Shown: positions 6,108-15,628 of the stretch, piece after piece
Layout of the letters: every line of letters starts with the position of its first letter
Position numbering within the stretch: position 1 is the first letter of the stretch
NCBI RefSeq assembly: GCF_015689195.1
Contig: NZ_CP065044.1
Location: forward strand, 3,968,001 to 4,032,000
Direction of reading: 5' to 3'
Source: Pectobacterium aroidearum
GTDB taxonomy: Bacteria > Pseudomonadota > Gammaproteobacteria > Enterobacterales > Enterobacteriaceae
DNA: 64,000 nt
Notes under the pieces: model-generated
What the model was told of the DNA's origin: nothing
The model's input: the letters and a program-made list of their open reading frames with translations, nothing else
Databases searched by the model: none
Translations under genes and position numbers: made by a program

Positions 6108-8645
6108 ATGGATATCTACAACGCTGCATCTGTTCAAGCACATATTCCTATGGCAATGAAGAATCTTACGTTCAAAGAAAAAATAAAATCAGCCTTATTT
6201 CGCTACGGTTTTTTTATTTTTTCTTTGAATACAACAGCGCTCAGTGCAACGGAATTTAACGTGAACGTACTGGATGTCGATGAGCGTAGTGACATTGATC
6301 TTAGCCATTTTTCCGATCCTGAATACGTCACGCCCGGCACCTATCTTTTATCAATAAAAGTGAATGCGCGTGAAATACAGCAGGAGATGATTAGCTACCT
6401 GCCGGAAGGCAACCATCAGGCTCGGCCAACAGCCTGCCTCTCGCCTGAACTCGTTGATAAGCTGGCGCTGAAGAAAGAAGCACGCGACAAGGTCGAGCGA
6501 TGGAATAACGGCGAGTGTGTCGATCTGACGCCCATTGCCGGCGTGAAAGTGTCTAACCAGATAGGTATGGGAACGCTGAATATTACGATCCCTCAGGCCT
6601 GGCTGGCGTACAGCGATAGCAACTGGATTCCGCCCGAACAGTGGGATCACGGTATCGGCGGGGCGCTGCTGGACTATAACCTCGTGGGTAACGTACGTCG
6701 TGATACCCATGGCAGAGGCACATCACACTATCTCAGCAGCTACGGCACTGCCGGGTTTAATCAGGGAGCCTGGCGCTACCGTGCCGATTACCGCTATTTT
6801 CTGCAAAAATCGCTCAACGGAAATCGCGATCGTTTCTCGTGGGATCAGTTTTACGCCTATCGCCCGCTTCCTACGCTTTCAGCCGATCTCAAGCTGGGTG
6901 AAATGTATTTCAGCAGCAACCTGTTCGATAGCTATCGCTTTACCGGCGTGTCATTAGCCAATAACGACAACATGCTCCCACCTTCGTTGCGCGGCTACGC
7001 CCCCGAAATTCGCGGCGTCGCTAAATCAAACGCTACGGTGACCGTCACGCAAAATGGCCGACTGATCTATGAAACCACCGTGCCAGCTGGCCCCTTTGCG
7101 ATTCAGGATCTGAAGAACGGCGTCAGCGGCACGCTGGATGTCCGCGTGACGGAAGAAGACGGCACGGTGACGACGTTCCAGACTGAATCGGCCAACCTGC
7201 CTTACCTGACACGGCCGGGACACGTGCAGTATAAACTCGCAGCCGGTAAACCCTCGAACACCAACCATCGCCTGCAAGGCCCTGCCTTTTCTGCCGCCGA
7301 GGCCTCATGGGGGTTATCTAACGCGTGGTCGGTGTACGGGGGCAGTATTTTGTCCGATGGCTACCAGTCCTGGTCGGCAGGCATTGGGAAAAACCTCTAC
7401 CTGCTGGGCGCGCTGTCCGCTGACGTCACGCAGTCACGCGCAACGCTCCCAGCGACGTCGTCGCAAATGGGCCATGCGTTCTCACTCAACTGGTCTAAAT
7501 ACTTCAACTCGATCGATAGCCAGATCAGTTTCGCGGGCTACCGCTTTTCAGAAAAAACCTACATGAGCATGGCGCAGTACCTCTACGCACTGAATCTGGA
7601 TAACCGCTATCGCAATGAAAAAGAGCGCTACACCATTACGCTTTCCAAAAATTTCGCGACGCGCGAGTCATCCTCATGGCTGAGCGGGCTATCGACCTAT
7701 GTCACCTATACGCGCCAAACCTACTGGAATGAAGCCGAACAGGATCGTTACGGGGTTTCGCTGAACAAATACTTTGATATCGGCGCCTTTAAAGGGATTG
7801 CTGCAAATTTCGCGGCCTATCGCACCGAATTCAACCGCCGTACCGATGACAGCCTGTACCTGAGTTTTTCCATTCCGCTCGGGGAGCGGGATCGTCTGAG
7901 CTACAGCATGGGGCGCTATAACGACAGCAGCAATCAGACGCTGACCTATTCCAATAACGCCGATCCGCGCCGAACCTGGAACCTGAGCACACGGTACGAC
8001 AGCAAAGAGCATACCTACCTGAGCGGCAACTATACCCATCTGGCACCGATGACCGATGCCACCGTGGGCGTAGCCTGGCAGCAGGATCGCTATACCTACC
8101 TGAACGGCTCGCTGCGCGGTGGGATTACCGCCACCCGCCACGGCGTTGCGGCACACCCGAAAGGCAATCAGGGGGGCACCCGCATCATGGTCGATACGGA
8201 GCAAGCGGGCGTGCAGTTCAGCGGCAGCCAGGTCGAAACCAACCGCTATGGTCTGGCCGTGATTGCCGGGACCAGCAGCTACTACGACGTGTCGACCCGC
8301 ATTGATTTACAGAAATTACCGTCAACCATCGAAGCGATAACGACGGTCGTTCAGGGCACGCTGACCGAAGGAGCAATCGGCTATCGCAAATTCGACGTAG
8401 TGAGCGGAGCAAAAGTCATGGCACACGTCGCACTGGCCGATGGCACCTATCCCCCTTTCGCCGCTCAGGTCAAAAACAAGAAAGGCCGCGATATCGCCAT
8501 GATCACCAACGGCGGGCAAGCCTATATCACGGGCGTCTCGCCTGATGAAACGCTGTCCGTCATCTGGGAGGGAAGAACACAGTGTTCCATCACCCTGCCC
8601 GCGACCTTAAATCACCTTGATGTGCTGCTGCTTCCCTGTAAATAA
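6108..8645 (+). CDS. Fimbrial outer-membrane usher
   Basis: An 845-residue usher of the FimD/PapC family, which forms the outer-membrane pore through which chaperone-pilin complexes are added to the fimbria. The N-terminal domain (FNVNVLD...DLSHF), the plug region with GYAPEIRGVAKSNATVTV, and the C-terminal part with a cysteine pair are all visible. A hydrophobic segment around residues 30-46 acts as signal peptide. The start is uncertain: ATG 6108, 6150 and 6156 are in frame and none has a good ribosome-binding site; the later ones give a more usual signal peptide. It follows the pilin and precedes the chaperone. Confidence 0.9.
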   Translation: MDIYNAASVQAHIPMAMKNLTFKEKIKSALFRYGFFIFSLNTTALSATEFNVNVLDVDERSDIDLSHFSDPEYVTPGTYLLSIKVNAREIQQEMISYLPEGNHQARPTACLSPELVDKLALKKEARDKVERWNNGECVDLTPIAGVKVSNQIGMGTLNITIPQAWLAYSDSNWIPPEQWDHGIGGALLDYNLVGNVRRDTHGRGTSHYLSSYGTAGFNQGAWRYRADYRYFLQKSLNGNRDRFSWDQFYAYRPLPTLSADLKLGEMYFSSNLFDSYRFTGVSLANNDNMLPPSLRGYAPEIRGVAKSNATVTVTQNGRLIYETTVPAGPFAIQDLKNGVSGTLDVRVTEEDGTVTTFQTESANLPYLTRPGHVQYKLAAGKPSNTNHRLQGPAFSAAEASWGLSNAWSVYGGSILSDGYQSWSAGIGKNLYLLGALSADVTQSRATLPATSSQMGHAFSLNWSKYFNSIDSQISFAGYRFSEKTYMSMAQYLYALNLDNRYRNEKERYTITLSKNFATRESSSWLSGLSTYVTYTRQTYWNEAEQDRYGVSLNKYFDIGAFKGIAANFAAYRTEFNRRTDDSLYLSFSIPLGERDRLSYSMGRYNDSSNQTLTYSNNADPRRTWNLSTRYDSKEHTYLSGNYTHLAPMTDATVGVAWQQDRYTYLNGSLRGGITATRHGVAAHPKGNQGGTRIMVDTEQAGVQFSGSQVETNRYGLAVIAGTSSYYDVSTRIDLQKLPSTIEAITTVVQGTLTEGAIGYRKFDVVSGAKVMAHVALADGTYPPFAAQVKNKKGRDIAMITNGGQAYITGVSPDETLSVIWEGRTQCSITLPATLNHLDVLLLPCK

Positions 8646-8682
8646 GCGGCGCGAAGAAATAGAAAAGTTTGGAGAGTACGTT

Positions 8683-9432
8683 ATGAAACACACCTTTTAT
8701 CAGCGAGTCGCTGGATTCCTCATCGGCTGCCTGTTTTTGATGCCCTCAGCCTATAGCGCCCTGAGCCTCGATCGCACCCGCGTTATTTTTAACGACGAGG
8801 AACAATCCGCGACGGTCATGTTGATGAACCAAAACGCGGAGCATCCCTTTCTGGCACAGTCCTGGCTGACGGACGATCGTCACAATAAAGTGAACACGCC
8901 ACTGATGGTGCTGCCGCCTCTACAGCGCATCGAAGCGAAAGGCTATAGCCTGATCCGTCTGGTCAAGACCGAGCAAATCAGCCAATTACCGGCCGACCGC
9001 GAATCGCTGTTCTACCTTAACGTCCGGGAAATTCCGCCCAAGACGGACAAGCCCAACGTATTGCAGATCGCCATTCAGTCTGAAATTAAGGTGTTCTTCC
9101 GCCCCCGCGGTGTCAAACCAGCCAAAGATGAAATATGGCAGGAAAAACTGACCATTCGAAAAACGGGAAACACCTTTCAGGTAGAAAACCCAACACCGTA
9201 CTACATCACCGTCAGCGACATCCTGAAACAGCCTAAAGCGACACGCGCCAACCCGACCAGCCTGCTAAAGGGGAAAGCCTTTATGGTTGCGCCACGCTCA
9301 ACCCTGCCGATTGCGGTGAATGACGGGGCGATCGATCGCTTCTATCTGTACTACGTCAACGACTACGGCGGCCATCTGGAACTGCCCTTTACCTGCGTAC
9401 AAAACCAGTGCCAGCCCACAATCCATAAATAA
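8683..9432 (+). CDS. Periplasmic fimbrial chaperone
   Basis: A 249-residue PapD-like chaperone with a signal peptide (cleaved near YSA-LSL). It shows the family features: an N-terminal immunoglobulin-like domain starting LSLDRTRVIFNDEEQSATVML, the conserved FYLNVREIPP motif, and a second domain with NPTPYYITV. It folds pilins in the periplasm and delivers them to the usher encoded just upstream. GGAGAG precedes ATG 8683, which was preferred to frames starting inside the usher gene. Confidence 0.92.
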   Translation: MKHTFYQRVAGFLIGCLFLMPSAYSALSLDRTRVIFNDEEQSATVMLMNQNAEHPFLAQSWLTDDRHNKVNTPLMVLPPLQRIEAKGYSLIRLVKTEQISQLPADRESLFYLNVREIPPKTDKPNVLQIAIQSEIKVFFRPRGVKPAKDEIWQEKLTIRKTGNTFQVENPTPYYITVSDILKQPKATRANPTSLLKGKAFMVAPRSTLPIAVNDGAIDRFYLYYVNDYGGHLELPFTCVQNQCQPTIHK

Positions 9433-9449
9433 ACGACAGGGAACTCGCC

Positions 9450-10484
9450 ATGTCTTGGTCAGCTATTCATCCACATCGCCATGTCGCCCTCTGCGCTTCG
9501 CTCTTTTTCGGCCTCACGGCGTTTAACGCCAGCGCGTTGGAATGCCGGCTGGGCACCGTGACTGGTCCGGTAAATGATTATGAGGATATCGGTACGCTAA
9601 AGATCCCTGCGACCTTGCCTATTGGCAGCCGCCTCTGGACATCAAAACCCTACACCCGCAGCCTGGCCTGCTGGGCATACCAATCCGTGCGCCCACAGGG
9701 TGAGATGTCCTACTTCTACCCCAATCCTGAAGGCAAGGTCATCAGTCAAGGCGTTGGGATTGGCATCATCTATAACGGACAGGATCTCGGTGTGATTACC
9801 AATGGCGGAACCACCGCATCCCGCGTGTCGACAGGACAGTGGATCCAGCCAGGTCCATCAGGTTCATCGCCGCCGTCCAACCCGAGCATGCTCAATGTCA
9901 CGGTACAGCTCTATCTCGAAAAAACTGGGAATATTACCGATACCACGGCAGGCGTGGATTCGCTGCGCGTCTTCCAGATTGATGGTGAAGGAGGCATCAA
10001 TAACAAACCCGACAGCAACTATGGGCTAAGCCTGTCAGGGCTACACGGCATCGACATAATGCAGTGCGCGGCGAAAATCAACGTCTCGCCCGACAGCTAT
10101 GTCGATTTCGGTACGGTCAGAGCGTGGTCTGGCTCGGAAGCTAGCGCACTGGCGCAAACAGAATTCTACATCAACGTATCAACCGATGGAGGAGAAGACT
10201 GCGGCAAGGGATTCGATCTGGACATCAACTTTGATGCCTCTTCACGGGGAAATTCGCTCGTCGGGATAGACGGCATGAATATGGGAAATGGCTCCACGCT
10301 GAAGATAGAAGATATTCGCAGCGGCAATAACGTGGTGTTTAACCAGTTCATCGGTTTGGTTGACGGCCTGACAGCATCGAGCGGCGTGATTGAACGGCGC
10401 TATACGGCACGACTCTACGCCTCCGGCCCTGCGGTAATCGGCAACACCGAGAAAAACATAATCCTACGGTTTAATTATCATTAA
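9450..10484 (+). CDS. Probable fimbrial tip adhesin (two-domain)
   Basis: A 344-residue exported protein. It is about twice the size of a pilin: after the signal peptide (cleaved near ASA-LEC) there is an N-terminal domain of about 190 residues with two cysteines and no pilin similarity, then a C-terminal pilin-like domain beginning CAAKINVSPDSYVDFGTV and ending in a pilin-type last strand (RFNYH). This is the layout of FimH- and MrpH-type tip adhesins, in which the first domain binds host sugars or surfaces. The receptor is unknown. AGGGAAC precedes the ATG and the gene follows the chaperone by 17 bases. Confidence 0.75.
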   Translation: MSWSAIHPHRHVALCASLFFGLTAFNASALECRLGTVTGPVNDYEDIGTLKIPATLPIGSRLWTSKPYTRSLACWAYQSVRPQGEMSYFYPNPEGKVISQGVGIGIIYNGQDLGVITNGGTTASRVSTGQWIQPGPSGSSPPSNPSMLNVTVQLYLEKTGNITDTTAGVDSLRVFQIDGEGGINNKPDSNYGLSLSGLHGIDIMQCAAKINVSPDSYVDFGTVRAWSGSEASALAQTEFYINVSTDGGEDCGKGFDLDINFDASSRGNSLVGIDGMNMGNGSTLKIEDIRSGNNVVFNQFIGLVDGLTASSGVIERRYTARLYASGPAVIGNTEKNIILRFNYH

Positions 10485-10511
10485 TCCGTCTTCCTACGCG
10501 AGATCGCAACG

Positions 10512-11081
10512 ATGATAAAAAATAACACTATGGTCGTGAAAAGCAGGTCGCGCAGCACTCTGCTCGCTTTTACGTTTGGTATTATGGTGCTGCATTCCAG
10601 CGCCGCTTTCACACAGCAGATGACATCGCTGGACGAACATGAAATGACCTTCCACGTTTTAGTCGTCAACGCCGCTTGTAATGTGAGTACGGAGAGCAAG
10701 GCGATTGTGGTGGACATGAGAGAAGTCTCCGAGCGCTATTTGAAAGCCAATAGCTATGGCGACTGGCATGACTTCACGATTAACCTCACAGACTGCAATC
10801 TGGATACTTACCAAAACGTCACTATTCGCTTTTCAGGAAAAGAGGAGCCGCTGTTGCCCAAGCGGCTGGCGCTGGATACACCTTCCGGTGCCAAAGGTAT
10901 CGCGGTTGGCATTTATCATGCGAACAAACTGGTCAGTATCAACAGCAGCACGGACAGCATTGTGCTGCAAAGCGGAGACAACACCATTCCTTTTTCGGCC
11001 CGCATCGAAAAGATACGCGACGATCTGATCAAGTCCGGTGATTTTATGGCAACGGCGAACTTCACCTTGAGCTATTTATAG
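10512..11081 (+). CDS. Minor fimbrial subunit
   Basis: A 189-residue exported pilin-like protein with a signal peptide, a cysteine pair (NAACNV and LTDCNL) and a pilin-type C-terminal strand ending TANFTLSYL. It is the last gene of the fimbrial operon and probably caps, anchors or adapts the fibre. ATG 10512 and ATG 10530 are both possible starts; neither has a strong ribosome-binding site. Confidence 0.78.
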   Translation: MIKNNTMVVKSRSRSTLLAFTFGIMVLHSSAAFTQQMTSLDEHEMTFHVLVVNAACNVSTESKAIVVDMREVSERYLKANSYGDWHDFTINLTDCNLDTYQNVTIRFSGKEEPLLPKRLALDTPSGAKGIAVGIYHANKLVSINSSTDSIVLQSGDNTIPFSARIEKIRDDLIKSGDFMATANFTLSYL

Positions 11082-11152
11082 CGGGTTGAGGGAAAAGTCG
11101 AGGCCGCCCCTGTTTTTTACCAAACACCGGCGGCACAAGCATTATTCACCCA

Positions 11153-11175
11153 CGGCTAAAGTTACTTGTTAGCCG
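11153..11175. other. Stem-loop between the fimbrial operon and the DUF2569 gene
   Basis: Seven-base arms CGGCTAA and TTAGCCG with a nine-base loop, between two converging genes. No long T-tract follows, so terminator function is weakly supported. Confidence 0.35.
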
Positions 11176-11188
11176 CTCCCCCTATTCG

Positions 11189-11680
11189 CTAGCGGCTAAA
11201 AACCAGCGGAATTCTTTTCGAGAACAGAAAATAGGGGATCCAGACGGCAATACCAAAGACCGCAGAGGAAATCGCACGGATATCACCAGTATCGAGCTTA
11301 GCATTAAACAAGTAAGCCGGTAGCACTGTCATATACCCCACCAGCAGCGCGCTAATGAAATAGTATGCCACCATCACATTCCGCGTGCGTTTTTTACGTC
11401 GGAAAAAGGTCATTGCGGTGAAAATTTCCAGTGCAAACATAGCACACAGGAAAAACACCAAGGCCAATGCGTAATAGCCGAGAAACCCAGTGTTCCTAAA
11501 ATGAATAACCATCGCATTGATAATTTCGTACAACGAAAACGGCGTAGTAACGATAGAGAGAATAATCCCCAGCGCCGGGAGGTAGAGAATACCGTTAATC
11601 TTCTGTTGTTCTTGTTCTTCACATGTTGCGCACAGACCAGATTCTTTACGTGCGTCGTTATCACAGTTTAGGCACTTCAT
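11189..11680 (-). CDS. DUF2569 membrane protein with N-terminal zinc-ribbon-like cysteines
   Basis: A 163-residue protein. Two CxxC pairs near the N-terminus (C3-C6 and C17-C20) look like a small zinc ribbon. Then come four hydrophobic segments matching the DUF2569 family (relatives of E. coli YdgK), whose function is unknown. ATG 11680 follows an AGGGAG sequence; an upstream in-frame start at 11740 would add a segment not typical of the family. Neighbours give no functional clue. Confidence 0.7.
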   Translation of the reverse strand: MKCLNCDNDARKESGLCATCEEQEQQKINGILYLPALGIILSIVTTPFSLYEIINAMVIHFRNTGFLGYYALALVFFLCAMFALEIFTAMTFFRRKKRTRNVMVAYYFISALLVGYMTVLPAYLFNAKLDTGDIRAISSAVFGIAVWIPYFLFSKRIPLVFSR

Positions 11681-11777
11681 TTTCTGAACTCCCTGTAAAA
11701 TGTTCCAAAAGAAAAAGACGGCTTCCCGTCTTGATATCACACGTCATTGTCGCTTACTCCCGAAGCGATGTTAACCT

Positions 11778-12136
11778 CTATTCCGCCATCAATTCACGCA
11801 GCATCCGTTCAGGGTGATTAAGGAAAGCACGTGTGACCTGATAGTGTTCCGTGTCCTCGTACGCGACCTGCTGTATTCCGTCTTCACCAAACTGAAAGAT
11901 CGTGGCATCAGGATATGCCATCAGGATCGGAGAGTGAGTCGCGATAACAAACTGCGATCCTTCACGGATGAGATCGTGCATGCGGGCAATGGCAGCCAGT
12001 TGCCTGCTGGGCGACAGCGCGGCTTCCGGTTCGTCGAGTAGATAAATTCCCTCTTTACCAAAACGGTTGAGCAGCAACGCCATAAAGGATTCAGAGATTG
12101 TTCATGCAGCGAATGCCCGCCATAGGCATTAATCAC
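11778..12136 (-). pseudogene. Broken AAA/ABC-type ATPase, C-terminal remnant
   Basis: The readable part (11778-12083) has Walker B (YLLDEPEAALSP) and a switch histidine motif (ATHSPIL) of the AAA_21-type ATPases, but no Walker A. A further piece, YGGHSLHEQS, continues upstream in another frame near 12095-12136, where such proteins normally read HEQS...ESF. A small deletion at about 12090 therefore broke the frame, and everything N-terminal to it is missing. It is a remnant, not a functional ATPase. Confidence 0.75.
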
Positions 12137-12177
12137 TGGCGGGCAATGAGTGAAAATATCCTAGCATGCGGTAAAAG

Positions 12178-12208
12178 AAAAAACGCCCGTATCGCTGTGA
12201 TACGGGCG
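12178..12208 (-). terminator. Terminator downstream of fhuE
   Basis: Arms CGCCCGTATC and GATACGGGCG enclose a five-base loop. On the minus strand the stem is followed by a run of T, and it lies about 70 bases after the fhuE stop codon. Confidence 0.85.
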
Positions 12209-12279
12209 CTATGCTGATTCCCGACAACGGTGCTTCACATCGTCGGGTCAGTCACTCACATCACTATCAGCGTACTGGA

Positions 12280-14523
12280 TTAGAACGCATAGTTAACGGT
12301 CATCGAGACGCTACGCGGCGTGCCATACACGGCATAAGGCGCAAGATAGTCGTAGTACTCTTTATCAAACAGGTTGTTGATATTCGCCTGTACCGCCAAC
12401 TGTTTGGTCACCTGATAGCGGCCAAACAGGTTAACCAACGCATAGCTACCCTGCTCGGCGCGCAGCGTAGTGTTTTGCGGGCCAGAGCCTTCCTGCCAGA
12501 TGCCATTTTGCCAGTTCACGCCGCCGCCAACGGTTAAATCCGGCAACGTTGGCACTTGGTAACGGGTAAACAGCTTGAACGACGTGCGCGGCTGCTCTGG
12601 GTTGACCGACTTACCGTCCTGATCGTCAACAACATAGCGCGAACCACCAAACGTCATTTGCAGGTTGTCCGTCACCGCACCGTTCACTTCGAATTCGATC
12701 CCTTTGCTGACGACACCATCAACTGAACGATAGGCGAATTCTCCACCACCGCCCGGAATCGCGATCCCCGTTGATTGCCCCACATTATCCTGCTCAATAC
12801 GGAAAACAGAGACCGACGCCGTCAGACGGCTGTTATACCAGTCCCCTTTAACACCGGTTTCGTAGTTTTTACCCGTCGTCGGAGACAGATATTTTTTATT
12901 AATATCTTTATACGTTTGCGGCTGGAAGATATCGGTATAGCTGGCATACGCTGACCAAGTATCGTCGATGTCATACACCAGACCAACATAAGGCGTCACG
13001 CGGTTGTTGCTGGTATCCCCCGTAGAACCGATGATGCTCCAGTCGGTATAACGCGCCCCCGCGATCAGGTGTAGCGGATCGGCCAGGGAGAAACGGGCTG
13101 AGGTATAAAGCGATTTTTGGCGCGTGGTTGAGTGCTCATAGTCCGCCCAAACTCCCCCCACAAAAGTTCCATTAACCCAAGATCCCCATGTCGGATCGGC
13201 AATGTTGCCATTCCAGTTATAGTAATTGCCCATATCTGTCGGGCTGATCGTGGCTTGCGTGTTATAGAACTGGCTACGCTGTCGACTGTAGCTGCCACCT
13301 ATCACCAGCTCATGCTGGCGTCCCAGTAACTCGAACGGACCAGAGGCGTAAGTATCAATCGCATCAACTTTACGAGTGCCCTTATTCCATCCACCGTAAG
13401 CACCGACATTAGAGCCATACGGATCGACAAGTAGCCCGGTATCTTTATCCGGGAAACCGTTGGCATACATCAGCTTGGAATCGAAGTTGGTTTCGCCATG
13501 TGTTCCGTTCATACGCACCTGCCAACCGTTATCAAAACGCTGAGTCAGATCGGCAAAGATTTTTTTCGACGTTTTATCGGAGTAGCTCCAGTTTGGTGCA
13601 GAGTTAAATTTGCGCCCAAAATTCGTCGGGCTACCATCGGTAAACCATGTTGGCAACCCACCCCAAGTTGGGCTATCCGTGTTGTGTTCCTGATAGTCAT
13701 AGCCAAGCGACAGCGTGGTGGAATCGGTGACATCGGCATCGATCACGCCATAGAGGAATTTTTTGCGGCTGTGGTAACGATCGAGCCAGGTGTCATTATC
13801 CTGATAACCCGTAACCACACGCCCACGCACGTTGCCAGACTCCGTCAGCGGCGCAGACAAATCGGCCACCATCCGCTGTTTATCCCACGAGCCGTAGCTG
13901 CCGGATACCGAGCCTTTAAATTCGCGACTGTCCGCATGCTTGCGCACCATGTTCACCGCCGCAGAAGGGTTACCTGTTCCGGTCATTAGCCCGGTCGCCC
14001 CGCGTACTACCTCGATACGATCGTAGATTGCCGTGTCTGAGCCAGAATCACCAAAATCCCAGATTTCATTAACGACCGTCGGAATACCATCGAACAGGTA
14101 ATTAGTGATACGGAAGCCGCGAGCGAAATACGTTACACGCTCGGAGTCGATAATTTTAGAGGACACACCCGTCGTATTCGCCATCACCTCACCAATCGTT
14201 TCAAGGTTCTGATCTTCGATACGCTGCTGGCTGATAATGCTCACCGACTGCGGGATATCACGCGGCGTCAGCGTCATCTTCGTTCCGGCGTTAGTCACTT
14301 TCACGCTGTAATCCTGCGGAGCACTCGCCTCCGCATTAGCGTTGGCGTTCGCACTGACAACCAGCGTATCGCCTGAGGCGGGATTTTCTTCGGCAGCAGC
14401 CTGAGCAGGCAGGAAAGAGGCTGAAATCAACAGGGCGAGAAGAGAGACTCCGAATGGTTTTGCTCCGGCCAGCGAAGAATCACAAACGCGCGTTTTTCCG
14501 GCGCGAGTAACTCTAAAAGACAT
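12280..14523 (-). CDS. fhuE: FhuE-type TonB-dependent ferric siderophore receptor
   Basis: A 747-residue outer-membrane receptor that agrees along its whole length with E. coli FhuE, the receptor for coprogen, ferrioxamine-type and rhodotorulate iron complexes. Seen in order: a long signal peptide, a plug domain (GTKMTLTPRDIPQSVSIISQ, then VVRGATGLMTGTGNPSAAVN), a 22-strand barrel region, and a C-terminal strand ending in phenylalanine. NLFDKEYYDYL near the end is typical of this group. A Fur-like box lies upstream, so iron repression is expected, and a terminator follows. The substrate range could differ from that of E. coli. Confidence 0.85.
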   Translation of the reverse strand: MSFRVTRAGKTRVCDSSLAGAKPFGVSLLALLISASFLPAQAAAEENPASGDTLVVSANANANAEASAPQDYSVKVTNAGTKMTLTPRDIPQSVSIISQQRIEDQNLETIGEVMANTTGVSSKIIDSERVTYFARGFRITNYLFDGIPTVVNEIWDFGDSGSDTAIYDRIEVVRGATGLMTGTGNPSAAVNMVRKHADSREFKGSVSGSYGSWDKQRMVADLSAPLTESGNVRGRVVTGYQDNDTWLDRYHSRKKFLYGVIDADVTDSTTLSLGYDYQEHNTDSPTWGGLPTWFTDGSPTNFGRKFNSAPNWSYSDKTSKKIFADLTQRFDNGWQVRMNGTHGETNFDSKLMYANGFPDKDTGLLVDPYGSNVGAYGGWNKGTRKVDAIDTYASGPFELLGRQHELVIGGSYSRQRSQFYNTQATISPTDMGNYYNWNGNIADPTWGSWVNGTFVGGVWADYEHSTTRQKSLYTSARFSLADPLHLIAGARYTDWSIIGSTGDTSNNRVTPYVGLVYDIDDTWSAYASYTDIFQPQTYKDINKKYLSPTTGKNYETGVKGDWYNSRLTASVSVFRIEQDNVGQSTGIAIPGGGGEFAYRSVDGVVSKGIEFEVNGAVTDNLQMTFGGSRYVVDDQDGKSVNPEQPRTSFKLFTRYQVPTLPDLTVGGGVNWQNGIWQEGSGPQNTTLRAEQGSYALVNLFGRYQVTKQLAVQANINNLFDKEYYDYLAPYAVYGTPRSVSMTVNYAF

Positions 14524-14603
14524 GGTATATCCTCGGTTAACTGATGGTGATTTTGGCGAGATGCTGAGGCGTTTCTTGTCAACATTTGCACAGAAAGGTA
14601 AAT

Positions 14604-14622
14604 GATAACTATACGCATTATT
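14604..14622. promoter_or_regulatory. Fur-like box upstream of fhuE
   Basis: GATAACTATACGCATTATT matches about 14 of the 19 positions of the classical Fur box. It lies about 80 bases upstream of the fhuE start, where iron-bound Fur could repress it. The match was counted by eye. Confidence 0.6.
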
Positions 14623-14730
14623 ATTGTCATTTCAATGAAAGGATTAATTCACTTAAAATACAACTAGATAAAAAAGAACAAATCACCACACCGTTAACAA
14701 GGCATGTTACAAAAAGAACATCCGAGGCAT

Positions 14731-15084
14731 TTACAATAGACCGGCCAACCCAAGGACAGCCAGCGGCAGTGCAACGCCTGCGAGCAATGTCTGAACCGCA
14801 ATGATGCCCGCCATCAGCGGTGCATCACCACCCTCGCCTAATTCGGCGGCAATGCCGTCATACTGCGCAAGAATGTCCCGCGCCTGCTCCACCGCACGAT
14901 GTCCGGCTTCCGTGAGTACCGGAACGCGACGTGAGCGATCGAAAAGTAACACGTTGAAGTCTTCTTCCAGGCTGCGAACATGCAGGCTGACGGCAGATTG
15001 CGTCAGGCACACGGCTTCAGCTGCGCGGGCAAACGATCCATACTGAGCAATCGCGACTAACGTGCGTAAAGCTTTTAACGACAT
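14731..15084 (-). pseudogene. LysR family regulator, truncated remnant
   Basis: The first 90 residues are a good LysR DNA-binding domain (SLKALRTLVAIAQYGSFARAAEAV, LTQSAVSLHVRSLEEDF). After GEGGDAPLMAGII the sequence runs for about 24 more residues of degraded effector-domain start and stops, so roughly 180 residues of ligand domain are missing. It lies upstream of fhuE and may once have regulated a lost neighbour. Confidence 0.75.
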
Positions 15085-15628
15085 GCAACCCACTCTCCGG
15101 CCTATGCGTGAATAAAAAACATGAATAGAAAAAATGGCGCGCGAGTGCGCGTTCCGCCAGAACTACGCCATGAGAAGAATTAGCCATGCTATGGCAGGCA
15201 AAGGCATGACAGGCAATAACAATGTCGCCTTTTTACACAGGTTGCAACATGTGCTGGCGGAGGAGATGAGCAGGAGAGAAACGCCAGCGAAACGGTAATA
15301 TGTTTCGCTGACATAAACCGGGCTGGCGATAAGTTAATCAAGGAGAAAAATAGATGAGTAACTTACTCATAAAAAACATATTTTTCGACAAAACGTACGT
15401 TTTCATTATAAATTATCTGGTATTTTCCCTGGTGAGGCAAATACGTACTGACTTTCTGATTTTTACCAACATTCAATCAATGAATATCAGATTATGTTTT
15501 TTATCATAGAACGATACAGCAACCTAAGAACGGGTGAAATCCACTCTTGCCTAAACATGCTTGATATGGTAAGGAAGCATTAATATTAGAAGTATAATTT
15601 AGCGTGCTAATAATGAGGTCTTATTGTA
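15085..15628. other. Gene-poor stretch between the LysR remnant and the GNAT gene
   Basis: About 540 bases. Apart from the possible small reading frame described separately (15354-15509), it holds a TATAAT sequence at 15593-15598, about 30 bases before the GNAT start, which could be its -10 element; no -35 at normal spacing was found. No RNA gene was recognised. Confidence 0.4.
15354..15509 (+). CDS. Possible 51-residue small protein (uncertain)
   Basis: An ATG preceded by AAGGAG at about nine bases opens a 51-codon frame starting MSNLLIKNIFF and ending in a stop at 15507. The translation is hydrophobic and rich in F, I and L. The first 17 bases are a perfect palindrome, ATGAGTAA-C-TTACTCAT, which would put the start codon in a hairpin. 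I recognise no homologue; it could equally be non-coding. Confidence 0.2.
   Translation: MSNLLIKNIFFDKTYVFIINYLVFSLVRQIRTDFLIFTNIQSMNIRLCFLS

Noticed and set aside
7689-8204. 171-codon antisense frame inside the usher gene
   Set aside because: It is a shadow of a long GC-rich gene on the other strand, with no ribosome-binding site and no recognisable domain.
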